Shown here piece by piece: positions 59,161 to 64,000 of a stretch of DNA of 64,000 bases; the first letter of the stretch is position 1; each line of letters starts with the position of its first letter. A program made the position numbers and the translations under genes. Source of the DNA: Methylomonas rapida. Its GTDB lineage: Bacteria > Pseudomonadota > Gammaproteobacteria > Methylococcales > Methylomonadaceae. Below the pieces are notes generated by a model that searched no databases, was not told the origin of the DNA, and saw only the letters and a list, made by a program, of their open reading frames with translations. The DNA lies in NCBI RefSeq assembly GCF_024360925.2, contig NZ_CP113517.1, forward strand, positions 2,108,001 to 2,172,000, in the 5' to 3' direction.

Positions 59161-60144
59161 ATGATGGATGAAGCCATAAATATAACAAAAGAGCTGGAAA
59201 TGGACATTCCGGATATCGTATCTTTTGATGACATCGAAGACGATAATCCAGGCATTGATAATTCGGAAGGCTTTAAATTGGTCGAAATTGAAACCGAATC
59301 TCCCAGCGAGAATAGCTTCGATGCCACTCGCGCCTATCTCAACGAGCTCAGCAAATCGCAATTGTTGACGGCCGACGAAGAGAAAATCTACGGCAAAAGG
59401 GCTTTGCAAGGCGATCCCGAAGCTCGCAAAGTCATGATAGAAAGCAATCTGCGTTTGGTCGTGAAAATTTCTCGGCGCTACCTCAACCGTGGGCTACCCT
59501 TGCTGGATTTGATCGAAGAAGGCAATCTGGGCTTGATCCGCGCCGTGGAAAAATTCGATCCGGACCGGGGTTTTCGTTTTTCCACTTATGCTACCTGGTG
59601 GATCAGGCAGACCATCGAGCGCGCCATCATGAATCAGACCCGCACGATTCGCTTGCCGATTCATGTCGTCAAGGAAATGAATGTATATTTGAAGGCGCAA
59701 CGAAATCTGGCTCAGCATTTGGACCACGAACCAACCGCCGACGACATCGCCAAGCACCTCGACAAACCCGTCAAAACCGTCAACAAGATGCTCAAGCTCA
59801 ACGAGCGGGTTACCTCGGTCGATGTGTCCTATGGCAAGGAATTCGACAAACCCTTGCTGGAAACGATTTCCGAGGAAGAATCCCGGTCGCCGGCCGAAAT
59901 TCTGCAAGACAATTTAATTCAGACTAATGTGACGCAGTGGGTTTATCAACTGGCCGACAAGCAGCGCGAGGTAATCTGCCGCCGCTATGGTTTGTGCGGT
60001 TTCGAAAGTGCCACGCTGGAGCAGGTCGCGCTGGAATTGGGGGTTACCCGCGAGCGCGTCAGGCAAATCCAGATGGATGGCTTGAAACGCCTGAAGGAAA
60101 TTCTGGAAGATACCGGTTATTCCTTCGAATCGATTTTCAACTAG
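59161..60144 (+). CDS. rpoS: RNA polymerase sigma factor RpoS
   Basis: 327 residues. Region 1.2-2 runs from [19 protein letters not shown], region 2 has [40 protein letters not shown] is the -10 binding helix, and region 4 has [12 protein letters not shown]. The acidic N-terminus is typical of RpoS rather than RpoD or RpoH. It is the general stress and stationary-phase sigma factor. GGAGAAGAG provides a good ribosome site. nlpD, usually next to rpoS in gammaproteobacteria, is absent. Confidence 0.95.
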   Translation: MMDEAINITKELEMDIPDIVSFDDIEDDNPGIDNSEGFKLVEIETESPSENSFDATRAYLNELSKSQLLTADEEKIYGKRALQGDPEARKVMIESNLRLVVKISRRYLNRGLPLLDLIEEGNLGLIRAVEKFDPDRGFRFSTYATWWIRQTIERAIMNQTRTIRLPIHVVKEMNVYLKAQRNLAQHLDHEPTADDIAKHLDKPVKTVNKMLKLNERVTSVDVSYGKEFDKPLLETISEEESRSPAEILQDNLIQTNVTQWVYQLADKQREVICRRYGLCGFESATLEQVALELGVTRERVRQIQMDGLKRLKEILEDTGYSFESIFN

Positions 60145-60237
60145 CTATCCGGTAATAACTCAGGATTTGGTTGAAAATAATTGTGCGCCGTGCAAAGGCG
60201 CTGTTTACTCTGTTTCCCACTGTACTCCGTCGGTTTG

Positions 60238-60263
60238 CGTTCCCACGCGGGAGCGTGGGAACG
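60238..60263. repeat. CGTTCCCACGC palindrome
   Basis: CGTTCCCACGC (60238-60248), loop GGGA, GCGTGGGAACG (60253-60263), an 11-bp perfect stem after rpoS. It belongs to the same family as the repeat pair at 45694-45788. Confidence 0.65.
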
Positions 60264-60308
60264 ATGAGCGGTAGTCAATTCTGACGAAAGCTAGGAAAAA
60301 AACTTTGG

Positions 60309-60337
60309 CCCACCACTGCGGGTGGGGTTATTTTTTC
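60309..60337 (+). terminator. Terminator downstream of rpoS
   Basis: CCCACC (60309-60314), loop ACTGCG, GGTGGG (60321-60326), then GTTATTTTTTCT. It is about 165 bases after the rpoS stop and just before the end of the convergent dnaQ gene. Confidence 0.7.
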
Positions 60338-60352
60338 TAAATCTCCCAGGGC

Positions 60353-61075
60353 TCAATCCTGCAGCCAAAGGCAGCTACCGCCGACTTTGGCTATTTTTTG
60401 CAAGCGTTGTTGATGAGCGGCCAATTCAACTTCGTCGCAAGCAATGACCTTCAATCTCGGGCGGTCGGCAGACAATCGCACGATGGACTGTCGCTCGCCT
60501 TCGCCCATGGCGTCGTTCTCATCCAGTAATGAGGCCTGTCCGCCGGTCATGATCAGATAAACGTCAGCCAGAATTTCTGCGTCGAGCAACGCGCCATGCA
60601 AATCGCGGTGGCTGTTGTCTATCCCGTAGCGTTTGCACAAGGCGTCCAAGCTGTTGCGGGCACCCGGATGTTTTTTGCGGGCGTAGGCCAGCGTGTCGAA
60701 TACCGTGCTGTTGCTCTCGATGGTCCGGCTCCCATTTTCCAACAACGCCAATTCATGATTCAGGAAGCCCACGTCGAACGGCGCGTTGTGGATGATCAAT
60801 TCCGCGTCCTTGGTAAAGGCCATGAAATCCTCGACCACATCGGCGAAGCGGGGTTTGTCTTGCAAAAATTCGTTGGTGATGCCATGTACCTCGATCGCGC
60901 CAGCGTCGATTTCCCGATCGGGGTTCAGATAGACATGAAAGCGATTTTGCGTCAGGCGGCGGTTGATCAATTCCACGCAACCGATTTCGATGATCTTATG
61001 GCCTTCCTTGGGATTGATGCCGGTGGTTTCGGTATCGAGCACCACTTGGCGCTGGGATTTTGCTGTTTTCAACAT
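60353..61075 (-). CDS. dnaQ: DNA polymerase III epsilon subunit
   Basis: 240 residues. The DEDDh exonuclease motifs are complete: LDTETTG, HNAPFDVGFLN and HRDLHGALLDAEILADVY. It proofreads replication as part of the polymerase III core. The C-terminal tail after the exonuclease domain, which binds the alpha subunit, is present. rnhA, often adjacent in gammaproteobacteria, is not in the neighbouring sequence. Confidence 0.96.
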   Translation of the reverse strand: MLKTAKSQRQVVLDTETTGINPKEGHKIIEIGCVELINRRLTQNRFHVYLNPDREIDAGAIEVHGITNEFLQDKPRFADVVEDFMAFTKDAELIIHNAPFDVGFLNHELALLENGSRTIESNSTVFDTLAYARKKHPGARNSLDALCKRYGIDNSHRDLHGALLDAEILADVYLIMTGGQASLLDENDAMGEGERQSIVRLSADRPRLKVIACDEVELAAHQQRLQKIAKVGGSCLWLQD

Positions 61076-61161
61076 AGGCTAGAGGGCTGGATTGAGTTCA
61101 ATCAAACGTCGGTTTCGGGACGGATTTCGCTCCTTTCATGAATGGGCCGCGAATTTTTGAG

Positions 61162-63246
61162 TTATTGGCTCAAGTCCTTCAAGAGTTCGGTTTGCACTTG
61201 AAAGACAGGATGATCACCGGGCGTGGCGCGCAGATACTGGCCATTGCTCTGCAGCAACCAAGCCTGGGAGTTGTCCTTCAAATTGGCTTTCAGATCATTA
61301 AGAATGCGCTCGCTGATTTTTTTATCGGCGATCGGAAAACACACTTCCACCCGTTTGAACATGTTGCGGTTCATCAGGTCGGCGCTCGATGCGTAAACGG
61401 CCCAGTCGCCGCCGTTCATGAAGGCATAGATACGCGCATGTTCCAGAAATCGGCCGACGATGGAGCGGACTTCGATGTTGTCGGACACGCCGGGAACGCC
61501 TGGACGCAAACAGCAAATGCCGCGTACTATCAAACTGATTTTTACGCCGGCCTGCGAAGCACGATACAGGGCTTGAATGGCTTGTTCCTCGACCACCGCG
61601 TTGACCTTGATGATGATCTTCGCCGGCTTGCCTTTTTTGGCAAATTCGATTTCCCTGTCGATCATTTTCAGCAAGCCATGGTGCAGGGTGAAGGGGGATT
61701 GCAACAACTTGTTCAGTTTGCTGACCTTGCCCAGACTGGTCAATTGCATGAACACGCGCCTGACGTCTTCACTGAGTTCTTTTTCACAGGTAAACAGGCC
61801 GTAGTCGGTATACAGGCGCGCGGTTTTAGGGTGGTAGTTTCCGGTGCCCAGGTGCACATAGTTACGCAAGGTATTGCCTTCCTTGCGCAATACCATGCAC
61901 ATTTTGGCGTGAGTCTTATAGCCCACCACGCCATATACCACATGCGCGGCAGCTTCCTGTAACTTGGCCGCCAGACCGATATTATCCTTTTCGTCGAAGC
62001 GCGCCCGCAGTTCGATGACGACCGTCACTTCCTTGCCCGAGCGTGCGGCTTTGATCAGGGCTGCCACGATGGGCGAATCTACCCCGGTGCGGTATAGAGT
62101 TTGCTTGATGGCTAATACATCGGGATCGGCCGCGGCCTGGCGCACGAATTCCACCACGGGCGCGAACGATTCGTACGGATGGTGCAGCAGGATGTCTTGT
62201 TTGCGGATACAGGCAAAAATGTCCTTGTTGCGGCCGAAGGCTGAGGGCAGGCTGGGTTTGAATGGCGTAAACTTGAGGTCCGGGCGATCGACCATCGCAT
62301 AGATGGCTTGCATACGGCTCAGGTTGACCGGGCCATTAGCCAGGAATAGCCGGTCTGGCGTCAATTCGAAACGCGCCAGCAGGAAATTGACGGTTTCTTC
62401 CGGGCAATTGGCGTCGATTTCCAGACGCACTTCGTCGCCGTAGTTACGCATCGCCAGTTCGCCTTCCACCGCCAGCAATAAATCGTCGATCGCATCGTCA
62501 TCGACGAAGAAGTCACTGTTACGGGTGACCCGAAACTGGTAACAGCCTTTGACGGCCATGCCGTTGAAAAGCTCGTTGACAAAGGCGTGAATGATGGACG
62601 ACAAAAATACGAAATCATAAGGACCGCTATCGGTTTCACTGGTCGGCAACTGCACGATGCGCGGCAGCGCGCGCGGCGCCTGCAATATGGCGCGACCACT
62701 GTTGCGGCCGAAAGCATCCTTGCCGGTCAACGAAATGATGAAATTCAAACTCTTGTTCAGAATCCGCGGAAAGGGATGAGCGGAGTCCAGACCCACCGGC
62801 GTCAGAATCGGCAGCAATTCTTCATTGAAATACTTTTCCAGCCAGGCCTTTTGCGAATCGCTCCAGTTATCGCGTTTCAAAAAACGGATATTATGCGACT
62901 CCAGGTGAGGTATTAGTACATCATTCAATACCCGATATTGTTCGGCGACCAGTTCATGCGCCTTGCCGGAAATTTTTTCGAATTGTTCATGGATGCTCAA
63001 GCCGTCCGTGCTGATTGCGGTGGAATCCATTTCCGCCATTTGCAGCAAACTGGCCACCCGGACTTCGTAAAACTCATCCAGATTGGAGCAGGAAATGCAC
63101 AAGTAATTCAGCCTCTCCAATAATGGCAGGCCCTCATCGAGGGCCTGCGCCAGCACCCTGACGTTGAATTCCAGCAGACTTTGTTCGCGATTGATATAAA
63201 GTTCGGTGCTATTCAGGTCGGGGATACTGGTTTTGGGCGTGTCCAT
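61162..63246 (-). CDS. ppk1: Polyphosphate kinase 1
   Basis: 694 residues. NREQSLLEFNVRVLAQALDE is the N-terminal signature; the phosphorylated histidine is in GYKTHAKM and the second catalytic region has HLGTGNYHPKTA. It builds polyphosphate from ATP and runs in reverse under some conditions. ppx is not adjacent. The neighbouring cysM is divergent. Confidence 0.97.
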   Translation of the reverse strand: MDTPKTSIPDLNSTELYINREQSLLEFNVRVLAQALDEGLPLLERLNYLCISCSNLDEFYEVRVASLLQMAEMDSTAISTDGLSIHEQFEKISGKAHELVAEQYRVLNDVLIPHLESHNIRFLKRDNWSDSQKAWLEKYFNEELLPILTPVGLDSAHPFPRILNKSLNFIISLTGKDAFGRNSGRAILQAPRALPRIVQLPTSETDSGPYDFVFLSSIIHAFVNELFNGMAVKGCYQFRVTRNSDFFVDDDAIDDLLLAVEGELAMRNYGDEVRLEIDANCPEETVNFLLARFELTPDRLFLANGPVNLSRMQAIYAMVDRPDLKFTPFKPSLPSAFGRNKDIFACIRKQDILLHHPYESFAPVVEFVRQAAADPDVLAIKQTLYRTGVDSPIVAALIKAARSGKEVTVVIELRARFDEKDNIGLAAKLQEAAAHVVYGVVGYKTHAKMCMVLRKEGNTLRNYVHLGTGNYHPKTARLYTDYGLFTCEKELSEDVRRVFMQLTSLGKVSKLNKLLQSPFTLHHGLLKMIDREIEFAKKGKPAKIIIKVNAVVEEQAIQALYRASQAGVKISLIVRGICCLRPGVPGVSDNIEVRSIVGRFLEHARIYAFMNGGDWAVYASSADLMNRNMFKRVEVCFPIADKKISERILNDLKANLKDNSQAWLLQSNGQYLRATPGDHPVFQVQTELLKDLSQ

Positions 63247-63345
63247 GATGATGTCGTCGTGTAAGCTTGGGGGACTGGATTATAGAGCAATTCTGTTTCG
63301 GATTTGATGACGGTTTGTTGTCTGGCGACGCGGCAAAAGCCGATT

Positions 63346-63354
63346 TGTTATAAT
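63346..63354 (+). promoter_or_regulatory. Extended -10 promoter of cysM with overlapping hairpin
   Basis: TGTTATAAT has TG plus a perfect TATAAT (63349-63354). The same bases lie between AGCCGATT (63338-63345) and AATCGGC (63352-63358), a hairpin followed by CTTTATTTT that would resemble a terminator if transcribed. If transcription starts downstream, the hairpin exists only in DNA. Confidence 0.5.
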
Positions 63355-63383
63355 CGGCCTTTATTTTCTAGCTCGCCATACTC

Positions 63384-64000
63384 ATGAATTTCCCCACGAT
63401 AGAATCCCAAGTCGGCAATACCCCGCTGGTGCGTTTGCAGCGCCTGCCGGGCGAAACGAGCAACATCATTCTGGTCAAATTGGAAGGCAACAATCCGGCA
63501 GGCTCAGTCAAGGACAGGCCGGCGTTGAGCATGATCAAACACGCCGAGGCGCGTGGCGAGATCAAGCCGGGCGACCGTTTGATCGAGGCCACTAGCGGCA
63601 ACACCGGCATCGCGCTGGCGATGGCCGCGGCGATAAAGGGCTACAAGATGACCTTGATCATGCCGGACAACATGAGCGCCGAACGCATCGCCTCGATGAA
63701 GGCCTACGGCGCCGACATCATCCTGACGCCGGCCAAGGGCAGCATGGAAGCGGCCATCGATTTGGCCCGCAGCATGGAAGCCGAAGGCAAGGGCAAGATT
63801 CTGGATCAATTCGCCAACCCGGACAATCCGCGTGCGCATTACGAAAGCACGGGCCCGGAAATCTGGCGCGATACCCAAGGCAAAATCACGCATTTCGTCA
63901 GCGCAATGGGCACCACCGGCACCATCATGGGCACGTCCCGATTTTTGAAAGAGCAGAATCCCGCTGTACAAATCGTCGGCGTGCAACCCAAGGGTGAATC
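63384..64000 (+). CDS. cysM: Cysteine synthase B (cut by the window end)
   Basis: The first 205 residues are present. LEGNNPAGSVKDRPA carries the PLP lysine, EATSGNTGIALA the phosphate loop and SAMGTTGTIMG the cofactor site. The wording (NNPAGSVKDRPA) favours the CysM type, which can use thiosulfate, over CysK. It makes cysteine from O-acetylserine. The rest of the gene lies outside the window. Confidence 0.93.
   Translation, partial: MNFPTIESQVGNTPLVRLQRLPGETSNIILVKLEGNNPAGSVKDRPALSMIKHAEARGEIKPGDRLIEATSGNTGIALAMAAAIKGYKMTLIMPDNMSAERIASMKAYGADIILTPAKGSMEAAIDLARSMEAEGKGKILDQFANPDNPRAHYESTGPEIWRDTQGKITHFVSAMGTTGTIMGTSRFLKEQNPAVQIVGVQPKGE

Noticed and set aside
63504..63986. 160-codon minus-strand frame opposite cysM
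   Set aside because: Antisense shadow of a well-conserved enzyme.

Overview
The window looks like the chromosome of a gammaproteobacterium, most likely a type I methanotroph or close relative. The support is indirect: the order gyrA-serC-pheA-hisC-tyrA-aroA-cmk-rpsA-ihfB, the dksA-gluQ pair, rpoS, a PEP-CTERM sorting signal, short dispersed palindromes, and fermentation and NO-handling genes. No methane or methanol oxidation gene is present, so the assignment is an inference. No rRNA, tRNA or CRISPR array was seen.

Layout. 1-885 has no convincing gene and holds an inverted-repeat element with a nested palindrome. 886-5472 encodes a 1528-residue CheB-CheR-PAS-GGDEF-EAL fusion. A tyrosine phosphatase and a dienelactone hydrolase follow. 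6898-15639 is gyrA followed by the serine/aromatic cluster through cmk, closed by a terminator; rpsA and ihfB come next. 17843-19575 holds two overlapping alpha/beta-hydrolases and 19810-23945 an RND efflux pair. 24320-28964 encodes pyruvate:ferredoxin oxidoreductase overlapping a dihydroorotate-dehydrogenase-like gene. A BaiN-like flavoprotein follows, then a minus-strand trio (CPVC thioredoxin-fold protein, 59-aa membrane protein, cysteine-rich secreted protein), a gamma carbonic anhydrase, an SPFH/zinc-ribbon pair, ubiC, a B12-radical SAM protein and an extradiol dioxygenase.

37006-43136 is the main accessory region. An integron integrase (42150-43136, plus) is divergent from a run of minus-strand genes: a PEP-CTERM/M23 peptidase chimera, a RAYT transposase with inverted ends, a membrane protein, an attC-like site and a secreted protein. 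I read this as a small, partly decayed chromosomal integron.

43201-46521 is a nitric oxide module: norB, norC and a small membrane protein, divergent from an NsrR-type iron-sulfur repressor. Then come an EamA transporter and acs, a stand-alone EAL phosphodiesterase, gluQ-dksA, an aminotransferase/rhodanese/DUF3581 run, a cytochrome c'-like lipoprotein with a DcaP-type porin, moeA-mobB, a membrane J-protein, rpoS with a long leader, dnaQ, ppk1 and the start of cysM, which is cut by the window end.

Themes. Second-messenger and stress control recur (c-di-GMP proteins, DksA, RpoS, polyphosphate kinase). So does low-oxygen and nitrogen-oxide metabolism (PFOR, acetyl-CoA synthetase, cNOR, NsrR, a cytochrome c' candidate, molybdenum cofactor genes). 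Coordinates and motifs were read directly from the sequence; family names rest on recognised motifs and no database search was run.
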